64,000 bases of DNA from Gallionella sp. (lineage in GTDB: Bacteria; Pseudomonadota; Gammaproteobacteria; Burkholderiales; Gallionellaceae): assembly GCA_028714895.1 (NCBI GenBank), contig JAQTLM010000008.1, positions 51,419-115,418 of the forward strand, read 5' to 3'. Below the pieces are notes generated by a model, which had not been told where the DNA came from, did no database searches, and saw only the letters and a list, made by a program, of their open reading frames with translations. The position numbers were made by a program, and so were the translations under genes. This document shows, one piece after another, positions 41,537 through 49,475 of the stretch (positions are counted from its first letter, which is position 1; each line of letters starts with the position of its first letter).

Positions 41537-42784
41537 ATGAACTATTTAACTATTGCACTATTTCTTGCCGCCACTTTGGCCGTTTCCCCAGTCATGGCAG
41601 CCGATCACGCCAGCCATGGCCAAACCGGTGCGGTGGCCTCGGCCACAGCGCCGGTGGACAGGGAAAAAGTCTGGAAGGAGATACTCGCCAAGCCGTCGCT
41701 GGCCGTTAGCGCAGATTTCGATGAGAAAGGGCGTTTGTGGCTGGCTGCCATGCGCGGGCAGCATATTTACGTCAGCTATTCAGACGATCGCGGCGTTACC
41801 CAGAGCGCGCCGGTCAAGGTCAACGCGGAACCCGAGAATTTTCTTGGCGACGGCGAAAACCGCCCCAAGATCATCGTGCGCAAAGGGATGATTTACTTGT
41901 CCTATACGCAGGGGCTGGCGAAGCCGATGTCTGGCGATATCCGCTTCAGCCGCTCGACCGATGGCGGGAAAAGTTTTTCCGCGCCGATTACCGTCAACGA
42001 CAACCGCGAAATCATCAGCCATCGTTTTGACTCTATGGCGGTGAACGGCAAGGGGTATGTATATATCGCTTGGCTCGACAAACGCGAACAGAGCGCTGCG
42101 GAAAAAAAAGGGGAGAAATATAACGGCTCGGCTGTTTATTATGCGATGTCGGATGACGGCGGGATAAGTTTTCGGCGCAATATCAAAATTGCCGACCATG
42201 TTTGTGAATGCTGCCGCACGGCCATGGCCGTGGACACCGATGATTATCCCGTCGTCACATGGCGCCACATCTACGACACCAATATCCGCGACCATGCATT
42301 GGTCAAGTTGGACGGCAAAATGGCGCCGGTGCGGCTCAGCCACGAAAACTGGAATATCGCCGCCTGTCCGCATCACGGGCCATCCCTTTCCATTGCCTCG
42401 GACGGCATATACCACGCTGCCTGGTTCAGCAACGCGCCTGAGCGGCATGGCCTGTTCTATGCGCGTTCGACCGACCAAGGCAAGACTTTTTCCAGTTCGT
42501 TGAATTTTGGCAATTTCGAGGCCCAGCCGGCGCACCCCTATGTGCTCAGCCTGGGTAGCCGCGTCTATCTTGTCTGGAAGGAATTCGACGGGGAAAGCAC
42601 CGGTATTTTCGGGATGCGCTCCGGCGATGGTGGAAAGTCCTGGTCAGCACCGGCAAAATTGGCGAGCACCTCTGACGTATCCGATTGGCCGCTGCTGATC
42701 GGCGAAAACAACCGGGCTTACCTGTCCTGGAACACCAAGATTGAAGGCTATCGTCTTATCGAGATAGACGCAGAAATTAAATGA
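41537..42784 (+). CDS. exported BNR/sialidase-fold protein with CxCC motif
   Basis: A 415-residue exported protein from ATG 41537 (a GTG at 41531 is possible). Signal peptide MNYLTIALFLAATLAVSPVMA with a good cleavage site; the mature chain would begin A-D-H-A-S-H-G, an ATCUN-like Cu(II)/Ni(II) site. The body is a beta-propeller with Asp-box/BNR-like strands (YVSYSDDRGVTQSAP, RFSRSTDGGKSFSAP, RSTDQGKTFSSS, RSGDGGKSWSAP). CECCRTAM and CPHHGP could bind metal. True sialidase activity is unlikely because no catalytic set is evident. Its end overlaps the thioredoxin-like gene by 4 bases (ATGA). Confidence 0.8.
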   Translation: MNYLTIALFLAATLAVSPVMAADHASHGQTGAVASATAPVDREKVWKEILAKPSLAVSADFDEKGRLWLAAMRGQHIYVSYSDDRGVTQSAPVKVNAEPENFLGDGENRPKIIVRKGMIYLSYTQGLAKPMSGDIRFSRSTDGGKSFSAPITVNDNREIISHRFDSMAVNGKGYVYIAWLDKREQSAAEKKGEKYNGSAVYYAMSDDGGISFRRNIKIADHVCECCRTAMAVDTDDYPVVTWRHIYDTNIRDHALVKLDGKMAPVRLSHENWNIAACPHHGPSLSIASDGIYHAAWFSNAPERHGLFYARSTDQGKTFSSSLNFGNFEAQPAHPYVLSLGSRVYLVWKEFDGESTGIFGMRSGDGGKSWSAPAKLASTSDVSDWPLLIGENNRAYLSWNTKIEGYRLIEIDAEIK

Positions 42785-43296
42785 AGCGGTTTGGTATTTT
42801 GTCGGTGCTGTGTCTCGCTGTATGGTCTTTCGCTCTGGCACCAGCAATAGCCGCGCAGGATATTAAGCCCTTTGTCCGCGGCAGTTACCAACAGATCATT
42901 TCCGCGCGGCAGGGGAAACCTTTTATCGTCAATTTCTGGTCGTTGACTTGCAACTACTGCGTCGTTGAACTGGCCATGCTCAAGAAGCTGATTAAAAAAT
43001 ACCCCAAGCTTGATTTGGTGCTGGTATCTACCGATACGCAGGAAGAAGAAAAAGATATTTCCGCCAACCTGGCGAAATTCTCCCTGGGCAAGGCTGAGGC
43101 TTGGGTATTTGCCGACAGTTTTACCGAACGCCTGCGCTTCGAGGTTGACAAGAAATGGCAGGGCGAATTGCCGCGCACCTATTTTTATAGTGCAAACGTA
43201 GGGGCACGGCGCGCCATGCCCGTACAGGCCATCAGCGGCAAGCTTGAATATAAAGAAGTGGAGCAGTGGGTCAAACAGCAATATGCTATCCAGTGA
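42781..43296 (+). CDS. TlpA-like periplasmic thioredoxin
   Basis: A 171-residue exported thioredoxin-fold protein: signal peptide (SVLCLAVWSFALAPAIAA) and active site SLTCNYCVVEL (CxxC) after a conserved NFW. TlpA relatives reduce or metallate copper proteins or cytochromes c in the periplasm. Likely reduced by the CcdA-like membrane protein at 37829. Residues about 139-148 (NVGARRAMPV) are encoded by a diverged REP-like palindrome at 43198-43225, so a repeat has been absorbed in the coding sequence. The start overlaps the previous stop; the end overlaps tonB. Confidence 0.85.
   Translation: MKRFGILSVLCLAVWSFALAPAIAAQDIKPFVRGSYQQIISARQGKPFIVNFWSLTCNYCVVELAMLKKLIKKYPKLDLVLVSTDTQEEEKDISANLAKFSLGKAEAWVFADSFTERLRFEVDKKWQGELPRTYFYSANVGARRAMPVQAISGKLEYKEVEQWVKQQYAIQ
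43198..43225. repeat. diverged REP-like palindrome inside the thioredoxin-like gene
   Basis: GTAGGGGCACGG-CGCG-CCATGCCCGTAC. The arms pair at 10 of 12 positions and match the perfect element at 52747-52774, so this looks like an old insertion kept in frame. Confidence 0.7.
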
Positions 43297-43972
43297 TGCC
43301 ATGAGTTCGTTGGCCTCCCCATCAGCATTGACTATTGTGAACCCGGCAGATTTGCCATTGCGCGACCGCTCGCTGATTGTGGCATCGGTGGTGCTTGTGC
43401 ATGCTTTGTTGCTGTGGTTTTTGGCGACAATGCCCAGCCTTTCCAAGTCAGCACCTCATGAAATGTCGGTCAGTATTGTGACAATGCCTAGTTCGCCGCA
43501 AGTTGCACCTGCGGAACCGGAACCAAAACCTGAGCCGGTGGTGAAACCCAAGCCGGTCGAACCTCGGCGTGTGCAACCCACGCCGGAAATCGCAACGCCT
43601 GTTGCGTCTGTTGAAACACCCGCGTCGACGGCGCAAACAAGCAGCGCACCCCCGCAACCCGTCAATGCGTCGCCCGGTCTGCCGGACCGCGAGCCGGATT
43701 ATCAGGCGGCCTACCTTAACAATCCTGTTCCTGCTTACCCGATGGTGGCGCGGCGCATGGGTTGGCAGGGCAGGGTGGTGTTGAATGTCGAGGTGCTGGC
43801 GAGCGGCTTGCCCGGCCAGGTCAAGCTGCATCAAAGCAGCGGGCATGATGTGCTCGACAACGCGGCGATGCAGGCGGTGCGCGGCTGGCGGTTTGTCGCG
43901 GCGCGCCAGGGTGGACAGATGATCTCCAAGTGGTTTTTAGTTCCGATTCCGTTTATTTTGAAAGAGGATTGA
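43283..43972 (+). CDS. tonB: TonB energy transducer
   Basis: About 229 residues from ATG 43283 (ATG 43301 is an alternative; both lie at the end of the thioredoxin-like gene). Organisation: short cytoplasmic tail, one membrane helix with the typical SxxxH pattern (SLIVASVVLVHALLLWFLA), a Pro/Glu/Lys-rich periplasmic spacer (AEPEPKPEPVVKPKPVEPRR), and a C-terminal TonB domain (YPMVARRMGWQGRVVLNVEV, AAMQAVRGWRF). Couples the proton gradient harvested by ExbBD to the receptors at 33432 and 39250. The stop overlaps the exbB start. Confidence 0.93.
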   Translation: MLSSDAMSSLASPSALTIVNPADLPLRDRSLIVASVVLVHALLLWFLATMPSLSKSAPHEMSVSIVTMPSSPQVAPAEPEPKPEPVVKPKPVEPRRVQPTPEIATPVASVETPASTAQTSSAPPQPVNASPGLPDREPDYQAAYLNNPVPAYPMVARRMGWQGRVVLNVEVLASGLPGQVKLHQSSGHDVLDNAAMQAVRGWRFVAARQGGQMISKWFLVPIPFILKED

Positions 43973-44628
43973 TGATGCAGTTATTCAGTGGGGATTCGGT
44001 TGTTGTCAGCATTACACTTTTTGTGTTGCTGTTATGTTCAGTGGTCACTTGGTCGATTGTGCTTTACAAGTTGCTGCAACGAAGCCGTAACGGCAAGCTG
44101 AACAAGGCTTTTGCGCAACAATTCTGGGATTCGCCCGACTGGAAGAGTGCCGAGCGAATGAGTGAGCAACATGAAGGGCAGCTTGCCAGTCTGGCACGTA
44201 CCGCTTTTACCGCTTTGCGAGAAATGACCAGCGGCAAGACCGATCTAAAACATGCGGGCGAACCGCAGGAACTGATGGAAAATGCCCTGCGCCAGCAGAT
44301 ACGCAACCTGCAGCGCAAGGGAGAAAGCGGCTTGGCCGAGTTGGCCGGGATCGGCTCCACCTCGCCTTTTATCGGGCTGTTCGGCACGGTGTGGGGCATC
44401 ATGCATGCGTTGCAGGAAATCGGCAAAACCGGTTCGGCCAGCCTGGATGTGGTAGCGGGACCTATTGGTGAAGCGTTGATCGCCACTGCTTTCGGTATTG
44501 CGGCTGCGTTGCCCGCAGTGCTGGCATACAACTATTTTCTGCGCCGCCTGCGGCTGAACCTCACGGATTTTGAGAATTTTTCGGATGATTTTGCTCGATT
44601 AGCGCGCAAATACGACTATAAGGTGTGA
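43972..44628 (+). CDS. exbB: ExbB/TolQ-family proton channel subunit
   Basis: A 218-residue MotA/TolQ/ExbB-type protein with three membrane helices (SITLFVLLLCSVVTWSIVLY; GLFGTVWGIMHAL; ALIATAFGIAAALPAVLAY). AAGAGGA precedes the ATG at 43972, which overlaps the tonB stop. The conserved GLxGTVWGIMxAF-like and P-A-G-E-A-L blocks of ExbB are present. Works with ExbD to power TonB. Confidence 0.94.
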   Translation: MMQLFSGDSVVVSITLFVLLLCSVVTWSIVLYKLLQRSRNGKLNKAFAQQFWDSPDWKSAERMSEQHEGQLASLARTAFTALREMTSGKTDLKHAGEPQELMENALRQQIRNLQRKGESGLAELAGIGSTSPFIGLFGTVWGIMHALQEIGKTGSASLDVVAGPIGEALIATAFGIAAALPAVLAYNYFLRRLRLNLTDFENFSDDFARLARKYDYKV

Positions 44629-44629
44629 C

Positions 44630-45037
44630 ATGGCTTTCCATACACAATCCGATCAAGAAATGATGAGCGAGATCAACGTCACGCCGCTGGTGGACGTGAT
44701 GCTGGTGTTGCTGGTGGTGTTCATCGTTACCGCGCCGCTGCTGTCGCAATCGCTGGAAGTGAAGCTGCCCAAGACGACTGCGGTGCAGACGCGTATGGAC
44801 ACCAAACAGCAGGTTGTCACCATCAATGCAGAAGGGAAGATCGCGCTCGACAGCGTTATGTTGAGCGATGAGAAGCTGGCGCAGCAACTCGCCGATTCCG
44901 CGGCAGGGAAGGATAACTTTGAGTTGCATGTCCATGCCGACGAAGCTGTTCCCTACGGGCGCGTGGCGCAAATCATGGCCATCGCGCAGCATGCCGGAGT
45001 CAGCAAGCTGTCGTTCATGACGATGGCGGGGCAGTAG
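44630..45037 (+). CDS. exbD: ExbD/TolR-family protein
   Basis: A 135-residue protein with one membrane helix carrying the essential aspartate (INVTPLVDVMLVLLVVFIV, Asp22) and a periplasmic ExbD domain ending VSKLSFMT. Begins 1 base after exbB. Completes the tonB-exbB-exbD set of this cluster; last gene of the unit. Confidence 0.95.
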   Translation: MAFHTQSDQEMMSEINVTPLVDVMLVLLVVFIVTAPLLSQSLEVKLPKTTAVQTRMDTKQQVVTINAEGKIALDSVMLSDEKLAQQLADSAAGKDNFELHVHADEAVPYGRVAQIMAIAQHAGVSKLSFMTMAGQ

Positions 45038-45069
45038 GCAGAGGTATGAATAAATCTATAAAAAGCAGT

Positions 45070-45204
45070 TCAGCCACGGATTAACACGGATCACGCGGAT
45101 TATTAATAAGTTGCCCTTCTCTTCCAGCGCACCTTTCTGGTGAATGGCAGATTCTCAGCAACACATCGTTTTGTCTGTGTTAATCAGTGTTCATCCGTGG
45201 CTGA
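45070..45204. repeat. MITE-like inverted repeat with CCACGGAT motifs
   Basis: Left arm TCAGCCACGGATTAACACGG.. at 45070-45093 and its complement at 45181-45204 match at 21 of 24 positions, with about 87 bp between and no open frame. The words CCACGGATTAACACGGAT and the reverse TGTTAATCAGTGTTCATCCG belong to a dispersed repeat type seen in many environmental bacteria. Nothing codes in it. Confidence 0.75.
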
Positions 45205-45248
45205 GCCCTTTTAGGATAAATTCGCTCGCCAAGACAATCCAACGAAAT

Positions 45249-45278
45249 GAAAAAAGGCACGCCTAGGCGTGCCTTTTT
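45249..45278. terminator. bidirectional terminator between exbD and rhlE
   Basis: AAAAAAGGCACGC-CTAG-GCGTGCCTTTTT: strong stem with A-run on one side and T-run on the other, placed between two convergent genes, so it can serve both. Confidence 0.92.
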
Positions 45279-45296
45279 ATTGCAGCGAATTACCGA

Positions 45297-46871
45297 TTAG
45301 CGGCTATTGCCGTTGTTGCCGCGCCCCAAAGCGTAGCTTGGGCGATCACCGTCGCGGCGCGGGGCATTGTTACCGCCACGATTGCCGAAGCTGCGATCCT
45401 GGCTGCGTTCTTGACCGCCAAATCCAGAAGTACGGGCTTGCCCGCCAAAACCCTGGCCGCCACCAACACCCGGGGTATGCCCTTGGGTGCTGTTGCCATT
45501 TGCCTGGCCGTGCCACTGACCATGACCTTCCTTGCGCCCGGTATGGCTATGACGGCTATCCGGTGCGCTGTGGTGAAAGCCACCGCCACCGTTGTTGCCG
45601 TGGCCGGCAGCACCACTATTACGATTGCCGCCGAAGCCGCCGCTATTACCGCCACCAAATCCTCCAGCGCCACTGCGGCGCGGGCCGCTGTTGCTGCGTG
45701 GACGATCCGAAGAAGGGCCGCTGGTGCGCAGTTTATATTTCGGCTCCAGCCCTTCGATGGTATGCATCTTGATGCTTTGCTCGGTGTAGCGTTCGATGCG
45801 CTTCAGCAACTGCGCGTCGCGATTCGACGCAAACGAGATGGCAATACCGGATTCGCCGCCGCGGCCGGTACGCCCGATGCGGTGCACATAGTCTTCGGCA
45901 AATTTGGGCAGGTCGAAGTTGATCACATGCGAAATGCCGCGCACGTCAAGGCCGCGCGCAGCCACGTCGGTAGCGACCAGGATGCGCACATTGCCGTTGC
46001 GCATATTGAGCAGCGTGCGGTTGCGCTCGCGCTGGCTCATGTCGCCGTGCAATGCCGCAACCGAATGGCCTTGCGCAGACAATTGGTCGGCAAGGCCGTC
46101 GGCGTCGCGCTTGGTGGCGGTGAAAACCAGCGCCTGATTCACTCCGACATCTGTCAGTAAATGGCTGAGCATCTTGTTTTTGTGCGCCACGTCATCGGCG
46201 AACATCATGCGTTGCTCGATGTTTTCGTGTTTATCCTTGGCTGCCGAAACGGTGATGCACTTCGGTGTCTTGAGCAGACGCGAGGCCAGATTGCCGACTA
46301 CGCCATCCAATGTGGCGGAGAACAGCAGAGTCTGGCGCGTTGCGGGAGTAGCTTTGGCGATGCGTTCCACATCATCAACAAAACCCATATCCAGCATACG
46401 ATCCGCTTCATCAAGAATCAGTATTTCCAGACGCGAGAAATCGATGCGGCCGTTTTCCAGATGGTCGATCAGACGGCCCGGCGTGGCGACCAGAATATCC
46501 ACATGGCTGGACAGCAAACGGTTCTGTACCGGATAGGGCATACCGCCCAGGATGCTGATGATCTTGAAGCGCATGTTCTTGCCGTACTTGGTCGCGGCAT
46601 CACAAACTTGTTGCGCCAGTTCGCGGGTCGGGGTCAATACCAGCACGCGCGGACCTTTTCCGGGTAATGCGGAAGGTGTGGCCAAGCGGTTCAGCGCGGG
46701 CAGGATGAACGCGGCAGTCTTGCCGCTGCCGGTTTGCGAAGAAGCCATCAGGTCGTGGCCGGCCATGATTTCGGGAATGGCCTGCGCCTGGATGGCGGTG
46801 GGCTCGGTGTAGCCGGTTTCGGCAATCGCCTTGAGAATGGCGGCGTTTAAATTTAAATTTTCAAATGACAT
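45297..46871 (-). CDS. rhlE: DEAD-box RNA helicase, RhlE type
   Basis: A 524-residue ATP-dependent RNA helicase for ribosome assembly, RNA decay or cold adaptation. The start at MSFENLNLN (46871) has GGAAG upstream; the longer frame lacks family character. Motifs: Q-motif (YTEPTAIQAQAIP), I (ASSQTGSGKT), II (DEAD in ILDEADRMLDMGF), III (SAT), VI (HRIGRTGRGGESG). The C-terminal 140 residues are a Gly/Asn/Arg/His-rich tail with RGG-like and FGG repeats, typical of RhlE and used for RNA contact or condensation. Expressed as a single gene with an unusually long leader. Confidence 0.95.
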   Translation of the reverse strand: MSFENLNLNAAILKAIAETGYTEPTAIQAQAIPEIMAGHDLMASSQTGSGKTAAFILPALNRLATPSALPGKGPRVLVLTPTRELAQQVCDAATKYGKNMRFKIISILGGMPYPVQNRLLSSHVDILVATPGRLIDHLENGRIDFSRLEILILDEADRMLDMGFVDDVERIAKATPATRQTLLFSATLDGVVGNLASRLLKTPKCITVSAAKDKHENIEQRMMFADDVAHKNKMLSHLLTDVGVNQALVFTATKRDADGLADQLSAQGHSVAALHGDMSQRERNRTLLNMRNGNVRILVATDVAARGLDVRGISHVINFDLPKFAEDYVHRIGRTGRGGESGIAISFASNRDAQLLKRIERYTEQSIKMHTIEGLEPKYKLRTSGPSSDRPRSNSGPRRSGAGGFGGGNSGGFGGNRNSGAAGHGNNGGGGFHHSAPDSRHSHTGRKEGHGQWHGQANGNSTQGHTPGVGGGQGFGGQARTSGFGGQERSQDRSFGNRGGNNAPRRDGDRPSYALGRGNNGNSR

Positions 46872-47179
46872 GGTGCTTCCTTTTTTAGAATCAAAGGGAA
46901 TCCGCTTCATTATGCTGGCGCGAGTCAACACCCAGTTAAAAAATAACCGAATGCCAAATCGAATCTGGCACGACGAACTTTTAGCAGTTCCCTAAGGTGA
47001 GCGCAGGCAGTAAAACTACCCGTTGAACGGGGAGACGATTAACCGGCGCATAAAACATCGTTGCTAACCGGAAAACCCAGAATTTCTTGATGAGTTTTTT
47101 AGACAGGCGCGATTTGCATGCGCGCGAGAGATAGGTCAGAAAACGATGAACCAATGCCGCAAGGTGCGGCAAGGTGCGC

Positions 47180-47185
47180 ATTATA
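47180..47185 (-). promoter_or_regulatory. -10 box of rhlE
   Basis: Perfect TATAAT on the minus strand, followed by GCGCACC; a recognisable -35 is weak. Shares the TANNAT-GCGC pattern with the typA, rimP and nadE promoters. Confidence 0.55.
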
Positions 47186-47270
47186 CGGATGAAATAAATA
47201 AAGGCCAGCGGTATTTTTAGCCGGGGTGCGCGCGTATGTATGATGGCAAACGTATTTGCGAAGAGGTCAC

Positions 47271-47279
47271 TGTTATAAT
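47271..47279 (+). promoter_or_regulatory. extended -10 promoter of the four-PAS cyclase
   Basis: TGTTATAAT, a perfect extended -10 about 94 bases before the ATG at 47373. No good -35, as usual for extended -10 promoters. Confidence 0.5.
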
Positions 47280-47372
47280 TCAGTTAGTCTTGGCTTTTGG
47301 AAGCAGCGCATTCGTTAATGCTAGGGTGATTTGGCATCACTTCAAAACAGACGAATCGGTACAACAATAATA

Positions 47373-49427
47373 ATGGACCTTCATAAAATCATCAGCCTGG
47401 CGCCAGGGATTGTCTACCAATTCCGGCTGCGCCTCGATGGCAGTACCTGCGTTCCTTACGCCAGTAAAGCCATCCGCGAGATATACCGGCTTAATCCGGA
47501 GGAAATCCGCGAGGATGCGTCCAAGGTATTTATCCATGTTCACCCGGATGATTTGGAGAACCACATGGCTTCCATCCAGGCATCGGCGCGGGACTTGACG
47601 CCGTGGCAGAATGAATACCGGCTGAAGTTTGACGATGGCACGGTACGCTGGCTCTACGGTAATGCGCTACCGCAGCGCGAAGCAGACGGCTCCACGCTCT
47701 GGCATGGTTTCATCACCGACATCACCGAACGCAAGAATAGTGAGGAGCGCCTCCTGAAAAGTGAGGAAAAGTTGCGTGCCTATCTGGATAACATCTCCGA
47801 CACCATTTGGCTGATCGATACGAACCTGAGCATGGCCTATGTATCGCCCAGCGTCATCTCTTTGCTGGGTGTCTTGCCCGGAGAGTTGATCGGCCGGCCA
47901 AGCGCCCTTGTCATCCACCCGGATGACATGGATATCGTAACCAATGCCCAGTGTTATGTGATGGAGCACCCCGGCGAGCCCCATACTGTCCAGTACCGGG
48001 TCAGCCACAAGGATGGCCGCTGGATTGATGTGGAGAGCACCGGCGTAAACATGCTGGGCAATCCGGTAATCAACGGTGTGCTCGTCACCATGCGGGATAT
48101 CACCGAGCGCAAACAGGCCGAGCAGATACTGGCCGAGAGCGAGAGCCGCTTCCGCGAGATATTCAACACGGTCAGCGATGCGATTTTTATTCACGATACG
48201 GAAACGGGCCGCATCGTCGATGTCAATCGCCGCATGTGCGAGATGTATGGCGTTACCCGTGAAGAAGTGATTGCCTGCGGCCCAGACGACCTGAGCGCCG
48301 GGGTACCGCCCTATTCGTCTGCCGAGGCCATCGAAAAAATCCGCCTGGCGCGCACTGAGGGGCCGCAAACCTTTGACTGGCTGGCGCGTGCCCGCGATGG
48401 GCGTTTCTTCTGGGTCGAGGTGAGCCTCCGGTTTGCGCATATTGGCAACCAGCAACGGATTCTGGCCGTAGTGCGCGACATTTCCGAACGCAAACATATG
48501 GATATGGAGCTTCGTATCGCCGCAATCGCCTTCGAATCACAGGATGGCATGGTTATCACCGATGCAAATAGTGTGATCCTGCGCGTCAACCGCGCTTTTA
48601 CCGAAATCACCGGCTATACGGCAGAGGAGGCCGTCGGCCAGACGCCGCGCCTGCTTAAGTCGGGCAGCCATGACACGGCCTTTTATGCCGCGATGTGGGA
48701 AAGCATTCGGCATACCGGAACTTGGCATGGTGAAATCTGGAACCGGCGCAAGAGCGGCGAAATCTACCCGGAACAACTCACCATCACCGCAGTGAAGGGG
48801 GACAGGGGGGAAGCTACCCACTATGTCGCCACGCTGTGCGACATCACCGAGCGCAAGGCTGCAGAGGAAGAGATTTATAACCTGGCCTTCTATGATGCGC
48901 TCACCAAACTACCCAATCGCCGCCTGCTTGGTGATCGGCTCGGGCAGGCAATGGCTGCCAGCAAACGCAGCGGCCTGTATGGCGCATTGATGTTCCTCGA
49001 TCTGGATAATTTCAAGCCGCTCAATGACACCTATGGACATGATGTGGGTGATTTGCTGCTGATGGAAGCGTCACGCCGCATCGCCAGTTGCGTGCGCGAG
49101 GTGGATACCGTCGCGCGTTTCGGTGGTGATGAATTTGTGGTGATGCTCAGCGAACTGGATGCGGATAAAGCCGAGTCTACCGCGCAGGCTGGCATTGTTG
49201 CGGAAAAAATCCGCACCATTCTGGCTGAACCATATCTGCTGGCATGCAAGCAAGAGGGTGATGCGGAGATTGCCGTTGAGCACCATTGCACGTCGAGCAT
49301 CGGCGTGGCGCTGTTTCTCAATCACAAAGCCAGACCGGAAGATGTTATCAAGTGGGCCGACATGGCGATGTATCAAGCCAAAGAGGGCGGACGCAACTTG
49401 ATCCGGTTTTTCGATTCGGAATCTTGA
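47373..49427 (+). CDS. diguanylate cyclase with four PAS domains
   Basis: A 684-residue soluble c-di-GMP synthase. The ATG at 47373 (IMDLHKIISLAPG) is preferred to a TTG at 47331. Four PAS/PAC units follow one another, each closed by a DITERK/DISERK linker (about residues 10-105, 115-245, 245-365, 370-490). The GGDEF domain has an intact GGDEF motif (584-588) with an RxxD inhibition site (REVD, 575-578) five residues before. No membrane helices, so it senses internal signals such as redox or small molecules. The last PAS plus GGDEF is a close paralogue of the cyclase at 5053. The HD-GYP gene downstream is a likely antagonist. Confidence 0.94.
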   Translation: MDLHKIISLAPGIVYQFRLRLDGSTCVPYASKAIREIYRLNPEEIREDASKVFIHVHPDDLENHMASIQASARDLTPWQNEYRLKFDDGTVRWLYGNALPQREADGSTLWHGFITDITERKNSEERLLKSEEKLRAYLDNISDTIWLIDTNLSMAYVSPSVISLLGVLPGELIGRPSALVIHPDDMDIVTNAQCYVMEHPGEPHTVQYRVSHKDGRWIDVESTGVNMLGNPVINGVLVTMRDITERKQAEQILAESESRFREIFNTVSDAIFIHDTETGRIVDVNRRMCEMYGVTREEVIACGPDDLSAGVPPYSSAEAIEKIRLARTEGPQTFDWLARARDGRFFWVEVSLRFAHIGNQQRILAVVRDISERKHMDMELRIAAIAFESQDGMVITDANSVILRVNRAFTEITGYTAEEAVGQTPRLLKSGSHDTAFYAAMWESIRHTGTWHGEIWNRRKSGEIYPEQLTITAVKGDRGEATHYVATLCDITERKAAEEEIYNLAFYDALTKLPNRRLLGDRLGQAMAASKRSGLYGALMFLDLDNFKPLNDTYGHDVGDLLLMEASRRIASCVREVDTVARFGGDEFVVMLSELDADKAESTAQAGIVAEKIRTILAEPYLLACKQEGDAEIAVEHHCTSSIGVALFLNHKARPEDVIKWADMAMYQAKEGGRNLIRFFDSES

Positions 49428-49475
49428 TGAAGCGCTAAAAAAACCGGCGGATCAAAGCTGGCAGGGGATCACAAA

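Larger units (their letters stand above)
46872..47372. other. 501-bp intergenic region: rhlE leader and divergent promoters
   Basis: On the minus strand a TATAAT (47185-47180) followed by GCGC predicts transcription starting near 47173 and a roughly 300-base rhlE leader, a length often seen for cold-regulated RNA helicase mRNAs. A 66-codon frame here (47181-46981, minus) would begin upstream of that start and looks fortuitous. On the plus strand TGTTATAAT (47271-47279) is an extended -10 for the downstream cyclase gene. No protein-coding gene is supported. Confidence 0.55.

Noticed and set aside
46981..47181. 66-codon minus-strand frame upstream of rhlE
   Set aside because: Its ATG lies upstream of the best predicted rhlE transcription start, it has no ribosome site, and the region reads better as an untranslated leader.
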